Made by a program: the position numbers and the translations under genes. DNA of 64,000 bases from Halomonas sp. LBP4 (GTDB taxonomy: Bacteria; Pseudomonadota; Gammaproteobacteria; Pseudomonadales; Halomonadaceae): contig NZ_PDOG01000001.1 of assembly GCF_003202205.1 (NCBI RefSeq), positions 1,120,112 to 1,184,111 on the forward strand, written 5' to 3'. The stretch's first letter is position 1. Every line of letters starts with the position of its first letter. Positions 17,344 to 27,355 of the stretch are shown piece after piece. The notes beneath the pieces were generated by a model that was not told the DNA's origin, ran no database searches, and saw nothing but the letters and a program-made list of their open reading frames with translations.

Positions 17344-18552
17344 CTACATGGCGTCGGTCTTGTTCGTTGCCTGATCCATGGCGTCGCCCATCAACTGGAC
17401 GATGTCGTCACAGTCCCTTTCGTCAAACGTCAACGGCAGTCGAAGATCGCAAAGCGTGGCCAGCACACGGTCGGCATTCGGCAGGGGGCGAGTTACCTCG
17501 AGATACCCCCAGCTGTCGTAGCGACTGGTGTAATCTTCCGGTTGCGACTTTCCGTACCACTTGAGCGGAATGCCGCGGGCTTCACAGCCTGCGACGAACC
17601 GAGCGATCTGGTCGTGGGTGAGTGACGGCAGCCGGAACTGGATCGAACTGCCAACGAAATCTTCTTTCTCGTGACGGGGGATGGGCTGGACCAGCGCCAT
17701 GTCAGCCAGGCCAGCCTCCAGGCGACGATAGAGCGCGTTCCAGCGTTCCTTGCGCGACACGAGCTCGGCCAACTGCGGGCGCAGGATCGCCGCACGCAGG
17801 TTGTCCATGCGGCCACTCATATTGGGCGTCACCAGTCGCGTCTCGCTGAAGGACTCGGCCTCCGGCACCGCCAGATGGCGGTCATAGAGCATGTAGGACC
17901 CCGACATGATCACCGCCCGGCGCATCACCTCGGGATCCTCCGTGCTCAGCAGGCCACCCTCCCCCGAATTGAGGTGCTTGTACGTCTGGGTACTGAAACA
18001 CCCTACCTTGCCGAAAGTGCCACTGGGCCTACCGGCGAAGGTGGCCCCCATGGTATGGGCGCAGTCCTCGATCAAGGTGATACCATGGGCCTCACAGACC
18101 GCCACGATGGCGTCCATGTCGCCGATGTGGCCGCGCATGTGCGACAGCATGAAGAAGCGTGCCCCCGTTTCTTGCGCCGCGGCAGCGAGGTCATCGGGAT
18201 CGACGGTGGTATCCTCCAGGATGTCCACCAACACGGCCTCGCCTCCCGTGGCATGGATGCTGCCCGGCACCGGCGACAGGGTGAAGGCATTGCACAGCAC
18301 CGCATCCCCGGGCTTGAGCCCACAGGCCCGCAGCGCCAGCTGAAGCGCATAGCCCCCGGAGGCGCAAGCCAGGACGTAGGGAACCCCGAGACGGGCGGCA
18401 AACTCCTGCTCCAGTAACGCAGCATCCCCCTTCTCTCCCTCGACCAGGTTGTAGCGATGCAGCCGACCGGTGCGCATGACCGCCACCGCGGCCTCAATCG
18501 CGGCCTCGGAGATCGGCTCCTGCTGGGTGAAGGATTTCGAGAAACGGCGCAT
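17344..18552 (-). CDS. DegT/DnrJ/EryC1-family PLP-dependent aminotransferase
   Basis: A 402-residue fold-type I PLP enzyme of the DegT family. The Schiff-base lysine is in TQTYKHLNSGEGG. The cofactor-contacting Asp is in LIEDCAHTMGATF, and the phosphate-binding region is near CASGGYALQLALRACG. Most relatives transaminate nucleotide sugars, but none of its neighbours are sugar genes. It is embedded in the sulfonate operon, 10 bp after an HpsN-like dehydrogenase. It might transaminate the sulfonate substrate or a sulfonate ketone, or move an amino group during stereo-inversion. I infer a role in module A without knowing the reaction. The ATG at 18552, after GAGGTAGG, avoids overlap with the upstream gene. 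Confidence 0.8.
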   Translation of the reverse strand: MRRFSKSFTQQEPISEAAIEAAVAVMRTGRLHRYNLVEGEKGDAALLEQEFAARLGVPYVLACASGGYALQLALRACGLKPGDAVLCNAFTLSPVPGSIHATGGEAVLVDILEDTTVDPDDLAAAAQETGARFFMLSHMRGHIGDMDAIVAVCEAHGITLIEDCAHTMGATFAGRPSGTFGKVGCFSTQTYKHLNSGEGGLLSTEDPEVMRRAVIMSGSYMLYDRHLAVPEAESFSETRLVTPNMSGRMDNLRAAILRPQLAELVSRKERWNALYRRLEAGLADMALVQPIPRHEKEDFVGSSIQFRLPSLTHDQIARFVAGCEARGIPLKWYGKSQPEDYTSRYDSWGYLEVTRPLPNADRVLATLCDLRLPLTFDERDCDDIVQLMGDAMDQATNKTDAM

Positions 18553-18562
18553 GTGACCTACC

Positions 18563-19879
18563 TCAATAACGTTGCTGGTGGTAGACGGGGAAGTCCCATT
18601 GCTCATCGGGGAAGTACTTGGTCAAGCGCCAGTCGCAGGCTCGGGCGTGGCCTTCCATCCCTTCGGTGCGCGAAATGCGCGACGCCACCGCACTGAAGGT
18701 GTGGTTGGCCTCTGCACTGAGCTGCTGGGTGGTCAGCACCTTCATGAACTTGTGCACATTGAGGCCGCCGCTGTAACGGCCAGCGCGCTTGGTCGGCAGG
18801 ATATGGTTGGTCCCCGAGCACTTGTCGCCGTGAGTGACGGTGCTCCCCTCGCCAAGGAACAGCGAGCCGTAGTTGCTCAGGTGCTCCTTCCACCAGTCGA
18901 GATCCTTGCACAGCACCTGCAGATGCTCACAGGCGTAGCGATCGCTGACCTCAACGACCTCCTCGCGGCTGTCCGCCACGATCACCTCGCCGTAATCACG
19001 CCAAGCGGCATGCACCACCTCGGCGTTGGGCATGTCATCGGCAACCTTCGGCAGAAGCTCGATGACCTTGTGCGCCAAGGGTTCGCTGGTGGTGAAAAGC
19101 CAGACAGGCGAGTTGGGGCCATGCTCGGCCTGGGAGGCCAGGTCGACAGCGATGGTCATGGGGTCGGCCGAGTCATCGGCGATAATGGCGGACTCGGTCG
19201 GCCCGGCGAACACATCGATGCCGACCTGACCGAACAGCAGCCGCTTGGCCTCGGCCACGTAGGCATTGCCCGGCCCCACCAGGATGTCGGCCTCACGACC
19301 ACCGAACAGACCAAAGGCCATGCTCGCCATGGCATGCACGCCGCCCATCTCCAGGATCATGTCCGCGCCGGCCACATCCAGTGCGTAAGCCACCGCCGGG
19401 TTGATGCTGTCGCCACGCGGCGGCGAGCAGGCCACCACATGCGCAACCCCCGCCGCCTTGGCTGTGGCGACGCTCATCAACGCCGAGGACACATGCGCGT
19501 AGCGGCCACCTGGGATATAGCAGCCGGCGCACCCCACGGGCAGCACCCGCTGTCCCAGCACGACCCCTGGCTCGGTCTCGATCTCGAAGGAAACGAGGCT
19601 GTCGCGTTGCGCCTCGGCGAAGCGCCTGATCTGACGGTGAGCGAAGTCGATATCATCCTTGACCGCTTGGGGGACACTATCGATGAGCCGCTGGCGCTTC
19701 TCGTCGCTCAGGACGAAATTGGCGGTCCAGCCATCGAACTTCTCGGCGTACTCGCGCACGGCCACTTCGCCGCGCTGGCGAATATCGTCGAGCATGTTTC
19801 GCACCGCCGTGGTGATGCGCTGGTCTTCGGCGGCGACGGTCTCGGTGGCCTCGGCCGACTTGAGATGTCGAATTGTCAT
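18563..19879 (-). CDS. HpsN-like (histidinol-dehydrogenase-fold) sulfonate alcohol dehydrogenase, module A
   Basis: A 438-residue protein of the histidinol dehydrogenase family. The family performs two successive NAD-linked oxidations of CH2OH to COOH using Zn. Zn and catalytic positions are present: SQAEHGP, the CEHL Glu-His pair, [14 protein letters not shown] and EGMEGHA. No other his genes are near, and it lies between cuyA and a TRAP importer. It therefore resembles sulfopropanediol 3-dehydrogenase (HpsN) more than histidine biosynthesis. A second, clearly related copy is at 23941-25254. Histidinol is itself a 2-amino alcohol, so this copy could oxidise an amino-alcohol sulfonate such as cysteinolate to cysteate; that is inference. 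Confidence 0.85.
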   Translation of the reverse strand: MTIRHLKSAEATETVAAEDQRITTAVRNMLDDIRQRGEVAVREYAEKFDGWTANFVLSDEKRQRLIDSVPQAVKDDIDFAHRQIRRFAEAQRDSLVSFEIETEPGVVLGQRVLPVGCAGCYIPGGRYAHVSSALMSVATAKAAGVAHVVACSPPRGDSINPAVAYALDVAGADMILEMGGVHAMASMAFGLFGGREADILVGPGNAYVAEAKRLLFGQVGIDVFAGPTESAIIADDSADPMTIAVDLASQAEHGPNSPVWLFTTSEPLAHKVIELLPKVADDMPNAEVVHAAWRDYGEVIVADSREEVVEVSDRYACEHLQVLCKDLDWWKEHLSNYGSLFLGEGSTVTHGDKCSGTNHILPTKRAGRYSGGLNVHKFMKVLTTQQLSAEANHTFSAVASRISRTEGMEGHARACDWRLTKYFPDEQWDFPVYHQQRY

Positions 19880-19984
19880 TGAGTTCTCCGCAGTGGAACT
19901 AACGTCTCAGGACTGTCTTGAGGTCATTCAGGCACACACGGGGGGCTATAAGTCACCTGGCAAATGGCTCACAGGCGCCCGTGA

Positions 19985-20998
19985 TCAAGCCTGATAGTCA
20001 AGAAAGCCGAAAGCGTCCGGGTAGCCAAATAGCGCAACGCTACCGCCGGTGTGGAGGAACACGACGTTTTCGCCTGCCTTGAAATGGCCCTTACGGATCA
20101 GGTCGATCAGACCTGCCATGCCCTTGCCGGAGTAGACCGGGTCCAGCAGGATGCCCTCATGGCGCGCCAGAAGCGTCACGGCCTCGACCATGCTCTCGGT
20201 CGGAATGCCGTAGCCCTCGCCGACATAGTCACAGTTGGCGACCACCTGCTCGCGGGCCACGACGCCGGACAGCCCCAGCTTGGCCTCCGTCTTCTGGGCC
20301 AGCGCGAAGACGTTGGCCTCCTGCTTGTCCTTGGGGGCGCGGACGCCGACGCCGAGCACCGGGATACCCGCATTGCAGGCCGTCAGTCCTGTCACGAGTC
20401 CCGCCTGGGTGCCAGCGCTACCGGTCGCGTGTACCAGGTGATCGACCTGAAGGCCCATGTCGTTGACCTGAGCCAGCAACTCCAGGGCGGCATTGACGTA
20501 ACCCAGCGCCCCGATCTCGTTGGAGCCACCGCCGGGAATGATGTAGGGCGTCTTGCCTTCGCTCTTCAGCTGGTCGGCCAACCCTTCCATCTCTGCCGTC
20601 ATGTCGGCACCGCCAGGACGCTTGCTGACGGTGGCACCGTGCAGCTGGTCGAGGAAGACGTTGCCATTGTAGTTGTAGGCGGGATCATCACTGCCAGTAC
20701 GATCCTCGAGCAGGATGTGGCACTCCAGGCCCAGCTTGCAGGCCGCCGCTGCGGTCTGGCGGGCGTGATTCGACTGGGTTGCACCCTGAGTGATGACGGT
20801 GTCGGCACCCTTCTCCAGGGCATCGGCCATCAGGAACTCGAGCTTGCGGGTCTTGTTACCCCCGGTGGACAGGCCGGTGCAGTCGTCGCGCTTGATCCAC
20901 AGGCGCGGGCCTCCCAGCAGACGGCTCAGATTGTCCATGGGCTCCAGCGGTGTCGGCAGGTGGCCAAGCCGGACACGAGGAAAACGGGAAAGGTGCAT
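19985..20998 (-). CDS. cuyA: L-cysteate sulfo-lyase (CuyA), PLP-dependent
   Basis: A 337-residue fold-type II PLP enzyme close to D-cysteine desulfhydrase and ACC deaminase. The PLP lysine is in [13 protein letters not shown] and the phosphate loop in [12 protein letters not shown]. CuyA enzymes cleave L-cysteate to pyruvate, ammonium and sulfite. I prefer CuyA over D-cysteine desulfhydrase because the gene is divergent from a LysR regulator and heads an operon of sulfonate uptake, oxidation and sulfite-export genes. GGAGG precedes the ATG at 20998; the upstream extension of the frame is not needed. It is the likely desulfonation step of module A. Confidence 0.85.
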   Translation of the reverse strand: MHLSRFPRVRLGHLPTPLEPMDNLSRLLGGPRLWIKRDDCTGLSTGGNKTRKLEFLMADALEKGADTVITQGATQSNHARQTAAAACKLGLECHILLEDRTGSDDPAYNYNGNVFLDQLHGATVSKRPGGADMTAEMEGLADQLKSEGKTPYIIPGGGSNEIGALGYVNAALELLAQVNDMGLQVDHLVHATGSAGTQAGLVTGLTACNAGIPVLGVGVRAPKDKQEANVFALAQKTEAKLGLSGVVAREQVVANCDYVGEGYGIPTESMVEAVTLLARHEGILLDPVYSGKGMAGLIDLIRKGHFKAGENVVFLHTGGSVALFGYPDAFGFLDYQA

Positions 20999-21015
20999 AC
21001 GAGCCTCCAGGCGAG

Positions 21016-21168
21016 AAATTTTTTGCATAAGCGTGCTCTCATGACGACCCTGGTCAAAATGACGGTGAACAAGAGTTCGCCAACGACGGGTCTGTCACAA
21101 CGCTACTGCCTACGGTGTTGTCTCGGCTAATGCCAAGATACTCAGGAGCTGTTAAATTTTTGCATAGC
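21016..21168. promoter_or_regulatory. cuyA-LysR divergent control region with AAATTTTT(T)GCATA direct repeats
   Basis: The gap between cuyA and the divergent LysR gene has one AT-rich element twice in the same orientation. AAATTTTTTGCATAAGC is at 21016-21032 and AAATTTTTGCATAGC at 21154-21168. One lies near each gene start. They are candidate binding sites for the adjacent LysR regulator, though the classical T-N11-A dyad is not obvious. Confidence 0.4.
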
Positions 21169-21212
21169 TCAACAAAACCACCACCAAACAACCATGGGCT
21201 CAGCAAATTGCT

Positions 21213-22118
21213 ATGAAAATCGAGTGGATAGAAGATTTTCTTGCGCTGATCGAGGCAGGCACCTTTTCGCAGGCCGCCGAACGACGCCATGTCACCCAGC
21301 CGGCGTTCTCACGCCGCATACGCCAGCTGGAAGAGTGGCTAGGCGTCGAGCTGATCGACCGTAGTGCCGCTCGGCTGTCGCTCACCGCTCATGCACAGGC
21401 CTATGAAGTGCCGCTGCGCGACTGGTTGGCACGCCTCTATGCCATGCGAAGTCGCATACGTGCCGATGCCAAGCACGGCCCCCGGGCGGTCTTGACCACC
21501 CAGCACACCTTGACCGTCAGCTATTTGCCTCGGCTTCTGCGTTACTTCCGCCACCGCGCCCCTGAAGCACGGCTTCAAGTGAGTTCATCCGATCGGAGTG
21601 ACTGCATCCGCCACTTCCAGCGGGGTGAGGCGGACTTGTTGCTGTGTAGTGAACTGGAGGGCTCGCCCTTGTTCACGGATCGCACCGATATCGCGCGTGT
21701 TCCGCTGGGAACGGAGCAGTTGATCCCCGTGTGTGCCGCAGACCGACTGGGGCGGCCGGTATTTGACCTCGAGCGTGAAACTCGCCTGCCGCTGATCGGA
21801 TACGACCCCGACAGTTTTCTCGGGGGTGTGCTGGCCACCCCATACCAGCTCAACCTGCAACGTCGTTATGACGTCGAGCTGGTCTGTGAAACGGCCTTCA
21901 CGATCGGTATACGCGAACTTGCGCTGACAGGGCTGGGTATCGGCTGGCTTCCCCATGGACTCATCGAGGAGGACCTGGAGACAGGCAAGCTGGTGTCCCT
22001 GGTAGAGTCATTGGGTGGTCCCAAGCTGGTCGTCGCGTGTTACCGACAGGCTGGCGATGGTGCCTCCGCCGCAGATACGCTATGGCAGCTGATCAATGAT
22101 CGCCCTCCCACCGTCTAG
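21213..22118 (+). CDS. LysR-family transcriptional regulator of module A
   Basis: A 301-residue LysR regulator. The N-terminal winged helix-turn-helix is clear (WIEDFLALIEAGTFSQAAE followed by RHVTQPAFSRRIRQLEEWLG at residues 5-45), followed by a periplasmic-binding-like effector domain. It is divergent from cuyA across 214 bp, the standard layout for a LysR protein that controls the neighbouring operon and itself. The effector is probably cysteate or a related sulfonate (inference). Its untranslated leader is CA-rich (21170-21193). Confidence 0.9.
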   Translation: MKIEWIEDFLALIEAGTFSQAAERRHVTQPAFSRRIRQLEEWLGVELIDRSAARLSLTAHAQAYEVPLRDWLARLYAMRSRIRADAKHGPRAVLTTQHTLTVSYLPRLLRYFRHRAPEARLQVSSSDRSDCIRHFQRGEADLLLCSELEGSPLFTDRTDIARVPLGTEQLIPVCAADRLGRPVFDLERETRLPLIGYDPDSFLGGVLATPYQLNLQRRYDVELVCETAFTIGIRELALTGLGIGWLPHGLIEEDLETGKLVSLVESLGGPKLVVACYRQAGDGASAADTLWQLINDRPPTV

Positions 22119-22165
22119 GGTGAGTGGTTCACCGAGCGCCCCCCGTCGGAGGCGCCAGAGGTGAT

Positions 22166-23152
22166 TCAAGGCTGCAGGATCACTTTGGCCGCAGAGGTAC
22201 GACCTGCGGCGAGTTCGGCGAAGGCTTCAGCCCCCTCATCGAGCCGACGCACTTCCACCCAGTCCAGGGGCCCTAGAGCCTGGGAGTCCAATAGGTCGAC
22301 GGTCGCCCGCAGGTCGGAGGGGGTATAGGTGTAGGCCCCCAGGAAGGTCACCTCCTTGAGGGTGATGGCACGCACGTCGAGGCCACCCTCGTTGTCCTGC
22401 AGGCCGAGGTGCATGATGGCACCGCCAGGGCGCACGGCCTTGACAGCCATGTCGCGGGTGGGTGCCGCCCCCACACAGTCGAATACCGCCTCGAAGGAGT
22501 CGGCCTCCGGGCTTGCCTCCCGTGGGTTGAACACCTCAAGCCCAGCCTTCTCGGCCGTTTCCCTGCGCAATGGGTTGGTGTCGGCCAGCTGCAACGTGCG
22601 TACCCCCCGCTGCCGCAGCATCAGCCCCGCCAGCAGCCCCACCGCCCCGGCACCGATGACCAATACACGTGCCTCGGCCAAGGGTCGCGACAGGGCCCGC
22701 TCCAGGCGGTTGATGCCGTGCAGCGCAGTGGCCGCCGGCTCGGTCAGGGCGGCCGCGACCGATGGCAGGGTGTCCGGCAGCTCGATCAGGCAGTGATCGG
22801 GAATGGTCAGGGACTCGGCAAAGCTGCCCGCCCGCGTCATGCCGATCATGGTGCGGTTGCTGCACAGGTTCTGGTGCCCCGCCAGACAATAAGCGCAGCG
22901 CCCGCAGACGATCAGCGGGTTCATGGTGACGCGCTTGCCAGCCAGTGCCCCCTCTACCACTTCGCCGGCGGCCTCATGACCGAGGATCAGCGGTGGCTGG
23001 CGGCGCGGGTCATGGCCATGGTAGGCATGAAGGTCAGACCCGCAGATGCCGGTGGCCTGGATACGCACCCGAGACTCGCCTTCGGCCAGCGGCGCCTCCT
23101 CCGTCTCGCGCAACTCGAGCCGTTCGGGCCCGACGTAATAGAGTGCTTGCAT
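22166..23152 (-). CDS. hpsP: Zinc-type alcohol dehydrogenase, DHPS 2-dehydrogenase (HpsP-like)
   Basis: A 328-residue medium-chain dehydrogenase. Catalytic zinc ligands are visible in TGICGSDLHAYHG and LGHEAAGEVV. The structural-zinc cysteines are in CGRCAYCLAGHQNLC, and the NAD-binding loop is VIGAGAVGLLAG. It is the third gene of hpsN-hpsO-hpsP. In the known DHPS pathway of Cupriavidus, HpsP and HpsO together invert the C2 stereocentre of DHPS through a ketone so that HpsN can use all of it. The ATG at 23152 has AAGGAG upstream. Threonine or sorbitol dehydrogenase activity would be the default reading without context. Confidence 0.82.
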   Translation of the reverse strand: MQALYYVGPERLELRETEEAPLAEGESRVRIQATGICGSDLHAYHGHDPRRQPPLILGHEAAGEVVEGALAGKRVTMNPLIVCGRCAYCLAGHQNLCSNRTMIGMTRAGSFAESLTIPDHCLIELPDTLPSVAAALTEPAATALHGINRLERALSRPLAEARVLVIGAGAVGLLAGLMLRQRGVRTLQLADTNPLRRETAEKAGLEVFNPREASPEADSFEAVFDCVGAAPTRDMAVKAVRPGGAIMHLGLQDNEGGLDVRAITLKEVTFLGAYTYTPSDLRATVDLLDSQALGPLDWVEVRRLDEGAEAFAELAAGRTSAAKVILQP

Positions 23153-23177
23153 GACGTGATCTCCTTGCGGGGTGAAC

Positions 23178-23939
23178 TCACTTGGCGGTGAAGCCGCCAT
23201 CGACGTAGAGCGTTTGTCCGGTCACATAGCCGGAGGCGGGGGACGCCAGGAAGACGGTGGGCCCGGCGATGTCAGCCAGGGTGCCGTTACGGCCGATGGC
23301 GGTGCGCCCGGCCAGGGCCTCGGACGAGGCCGGGTCGTCGAACACCGGGGCCGTCAGCTCGGTGGGGAAGAACCCCGGGGCGATGGCGTTGGCGTTGATG
23401 CCGTGGCGTGACCAGGCCTCGGCCATGGCCCGGGTCAGTTGCACGATGCCCCCCTTGCCGGCCCCGTAGGGCGCGCTGTCGGGGAAGGCCCGCTGCGACT
23501 GCAGCGAGGCCAGGTTGATGATGCGCCCGTAGCCCTCGGCCCGCATACCGGGCACCAGGGCCCGGGACAGGAAGAAGGGCGTGCCCAGGTGCAGCTGCAG
23601 GGTCAGCTGCCAGGCGGCCAGGTCGACCTCCTCGATGGGCTGGCGCAGGTTGACGCCGGCGGCGTTGACCAGGATGGTCACCGGCCCGAAGGGCTCGGCC
23701 GCCTGGCGGGCGGTCTCCTCCAGGGCGCCGGGGTCGGCAAGGTCGGCGACGAGGGCGGCCGCCTGGCCGCCCTCCCCTTCGATGGTCGCCACGCTCGCCT
23801 CCAGGGCCTCATGCCGCCGGGCGGCCACCACCACCCGGGCGCCGGCACCGGCCAGGGCCTCGGCCATGGCCCGCCCCAGGCCACTGCTGCCGCCGGTGAC
23901 CAGGGCCACCCGGCCGTCGAGTTCGAAGCAGGGCCGCAT
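23178..23939 (-). CDS. hpsO: Short-chain dehydrogenase, DHPS 2-dehydrogenase (HpsO-like)
   Basis: A 253-residue classical SDR. It has the cofactor motif TGGSSGLG, the NAAG motif (VNAAGVN), catalytic Ser in NLASLQS, and the YxxxK pair in APYGAGKGG. The C-terminal SGYVTGQTLYVDGGF is typical. It starts one base after the hpsN stop codon and is followed by the zinc dehydrogenase, so the three form one operon. By analogy with HpsO it should interconvert DHPS with its 2-keto form and work with HpsP in racemisation. Without context it would be called a 3-oxoacyl reductase-like or gluconate dehydrogenase-like SDR. Confidence 0.82.
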   Translation of the reverse strand: MRPCFELDGRVALVTGGSSGLGRAMAEALAGAGARVVVAARRHEALEASVATIEGEGGQAAALVADLADPGALEETARQAAEPFGPVTILVNAAGVNLRQPIEEVDLAAWQLTLQLHLGTPFFLSRALVPGMRAEGYGRIINLASLQSQRAFPDSAPYGAGKGGIVQLTRAMAEAWSRHGINANAIAPGFFPTELTAPVFDDPASSEALAGRTAIGRNGTLADIAGPTVFLASPASGYVTGQTLYVDGGFTAK

Positions 23940-23940
23940 C

Positions 23941-25305
<1,365 letters not shown>

Positions 25306-25428
25306 TCACCGTTGCCCCATGGGGCCCGGATCTCACTGCTGGGCGGTCGCGACGCCTGCCGCCCTGCCCTGGCGTCGGCGATTCCTCGCGGGGAGCGCCA
25401 GGGGTTGTGTCTACGTCAGTGCACCACC

Positions 25429-25456
25429 TATGTAAGCGCTTACAATTTCGAGTCAA
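25429..25456 (-). promoter_or_regulatory. hpsN promoter with embedded LacI-type operator
   Basis: On the minus strand, a -35-like TTGACT (25451-25456) and a -10-like TACATA (25429-25434) are 16 bp apart. The spacer and -10 are covered by the perfect palindrome TGTAAGCGCTTACA (25431-25444). The same palindrome occurs at 28925-28938 next to a LacI-family gene. Repression by blocking RNA polymerase is the natural reading. Confidence 0.8.
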
Positions 25457-25493
25457 GGAGATGGCTTTCGCGGTCATCTCCCTTGGGCCCGGC

Positions 25494-26801
25494 CTAGAGC
25501 CCCCAGGTCGATAGCCAAGGCACGAAGGCGATCAGCAGCACCACCAGCAGCATGCCCAGCACAAAGGGGAAGGCGTAGCGGGCGATGGCCAGTACCGAGC
25601 AGCGTGTTAGTCCCGAGACCACGAAGAGGTTGAGCCCCAGAGGTGGCGTGATGAAGCCCAGGCCCAGGGTGGTCACCATCAAGATCGCGAAATGGAACTC
25701 GTTCATGCCCGCCTGGAGAGCCACCGGCAGCAGCAAAGGCGACAAGATCACGATATTGGGCGTGGTCTCCATCACGCAGCCCGCCAGGACCAGAATGCCG
25801 ATCATCAGCAGGATGATGATTACCGGGGAGTCGGTCAGTTCGCCGATGCCGACGACTAGAGTCTGGGGGATATCCAGACTGGCCAGCGTCTGGGCCAGGG
25901 GCAGCGACACGGCGATGATCGGCACGATGACGCCGCAGACCCGTGCCGAAGACTCCAGCATTCGCGGTATATCGCCGAGAGTCAGGCGCCCCTGGTGGAA
26001 GCCGATCAGCACAACCACCACCACGGCTACCGAGGCCGCCTCGGTCGGGGTGAAGATGCCCGAGTAGATGCCACCCAGAATTACCACCGGCACGAACAGC
26101 GCCCAGCGGGCATCCCATACCGTGGCTCCCCAGCGGCGCCAGGAGAAACGCACCCGATCGCCTTCAAAGCCATAAAGGCGATTGAGCACCACATTGGTGA
26201 TCATCACCGAGAGCATCACCAGCACCCCGGGGATCGCAGCAGCCAGGAACAGGGTCGAGACCGACATGCCAAGCACCAGACCCATCACGATATAGGCGAT
26301 CGACGGCGGGATCAGGATGCCGGTACAGGCCCCGGAGGCCACCAGCGCACAGGCTGCCGGCAAGGGGTAGCCCCGCTCCACCAGGCGATGGATGGTCATG
26401 CGCCCCACCGCCGCCGCGCCGGCGGCGTCGGAACCCGAGATGCAGGCGAAGAAGCCGCAACCGAGGGTGGTGGAGCTACCGAGCCCGGTGCGCATGCCAC
26501 CGACACTGGCCTCGGCCACATCGAGCAACTTGTCCGAGAGTCCCGATCGCACCAGGGCATCGCCGGTCAGGATGAACAGCGGAACGGCGATCAGTGCGAA
26601 GGCATTGATGCCCTCGAACAGCGACTCGCCGAACACCGACAACGGCAACGTCTCGGTCATCGTCAGCATGCCCAGTGAACCCAGGCCGATGGCCACCCAG
26701 ATCGGCACGCCCAGCACGATCAGCCCGACCAGGACCGCCAAAGGCCCATAGAAGGTCCACCCCAGATCTGCGGCGGCCTGCCCAATCGTCATGAATTCCA
26801 T
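25494..26801 (-). CDS. TRAP transporter large permease (DctM type), module B
   Basis: A 435-residue 12-helix TRAP large permease. Signatures include FFACISGSDAAGAAAVGRMTI, TGILIPPSIAYIVMGLV and GIYSGIFTPTEAASVAV. It forms the import channel with the DctQ subunit encoded 11 bp upstream. It belongs to the set HpsKLM known to import DHPS in Cupriavidus, judged by position between hpsN and a LacI regulator. AGGAGG precedes the ATG at 26801. Confidence 0.92.
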   Translation of the reverse strand: MEFMTIGQAAADLGWTFYGPLAVLVGLIVLGVPIWVAIGLGSLGMLTMTETLPLSVFGESLFEGINAFALIAVPLFILTGDALVRSGLSDKLLDVAEASVGGMRTGLGSSTTLGCGFFACISGSDAAGAAAVGRMTIHRLVERGYPLPAACALVASGACTGILIPPSIAYIVMGLVLGMSVSTLFLAAAIPGVLVMLSVMITNVVLNRLYGFEGDRVRFSWRRWGATVWDARWALFVPVVILGGIYSGIFTPTEAASVAVVVVVLIGFHQGRLTLGDIPRMLESSARVCGVIVPIIAVSLPLAQTLASLDIPQTLVVGIGELTDSPVIIILLMIGILVLAGCVMETTPNIVILSPLLLPVALQAGMNEFHFAILMVTTLGLGFITPPLGLNLFVVSGLTRCSVLAIARYAFPFVLGMLLVVLLIAFVPWLSTWGL

Positions 26802-26812
26802 AGCGGACCTCC

Positions 26813-27355
26813 TCAGTCGAACAACTTGTGGCCATCGAAGGGAGGTTCACCACGCCGCATGCGACGGATATCCCCCATCATCGTCTGCACCACCCGGGAC
26901 GCGATCAGCAGGAAGCCGATGGGGATCGCCATCAAGAACAGGGCCTGGGACAGGCGCAGCCCCGGGGTCAGCGAGCCGAACTCCAGCGACGTCAACACCG
27001 GCGAGACGGACAGCCACAGCGCCCACACGGCCAGCACCAGGGTGGCGATGTCCGAGAGCCACCAGGCGAGTCGCTGCATCCGCGGCCCGCCGAGGTTGAC
27101 CAGCACGTCGATGCGGATATGGGCGCGGTCGCGGACCGCCGCCGCGGCGGCGATCCAGGCGAGGTAGATGAAGGCATAGCGGGCCAGTTCCTCGCCCCAT
27201 ACGGAGGAGTAGTTCAGCACGAAGCGGCGAATGACCTCGATGGCGACCGTCAGGATGATCAGCGCGTAGAAGGTGAGCAGCAGCCAGCGCTCGCTCTTCC
27301 GATCGATGCGATCGCAACGCAGGCGGAAGGCACGCCAGGCGTCCTTCTTAGGCAT
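26813..27355 (-). CDS. TRAP transporter small permease (DctQ type), module B
   Basis: A 180-residue, four-helix small TRAP permease with WGEELARYAFIYLAWIAAAAA and HIRIDVLV motifs. The ATG at 27355 lies inside the end of the binding-protein gene, which stops at 27348. The eight-base overlap suggests translational coupling. The open frame continues far upstream through the binding-protein gene, but that part is an out-of-frame shadow. Confidence 0.9.
   Translation of the reverse strand: MPKKDAWRAFRLRCDRIDRKSERWLLLTFYALIILTVAIEVIRRFVLNYSSVWGEELARYAFIYLAWIAAAAAVRDRAHIRIDVLVNLGGPRMQRLAWWLSDIATLVLAVWALWLSVSPVLTSLEFGSLTPGLRLSQALFLMAIPIGFLLIASRVVQTMMGDIRRMRRGEPPFDGHKLFD

Noticed and set aside
19985-20998. 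D-cysteine desulfhydrase or ACC deaminase
   Set aside because: Same fold, but the operon context (sulfonate uptake, putative sulfite export, LysR divergent gene) fits CuyA better; a minor activity on D-cysteine cannot be excluded.
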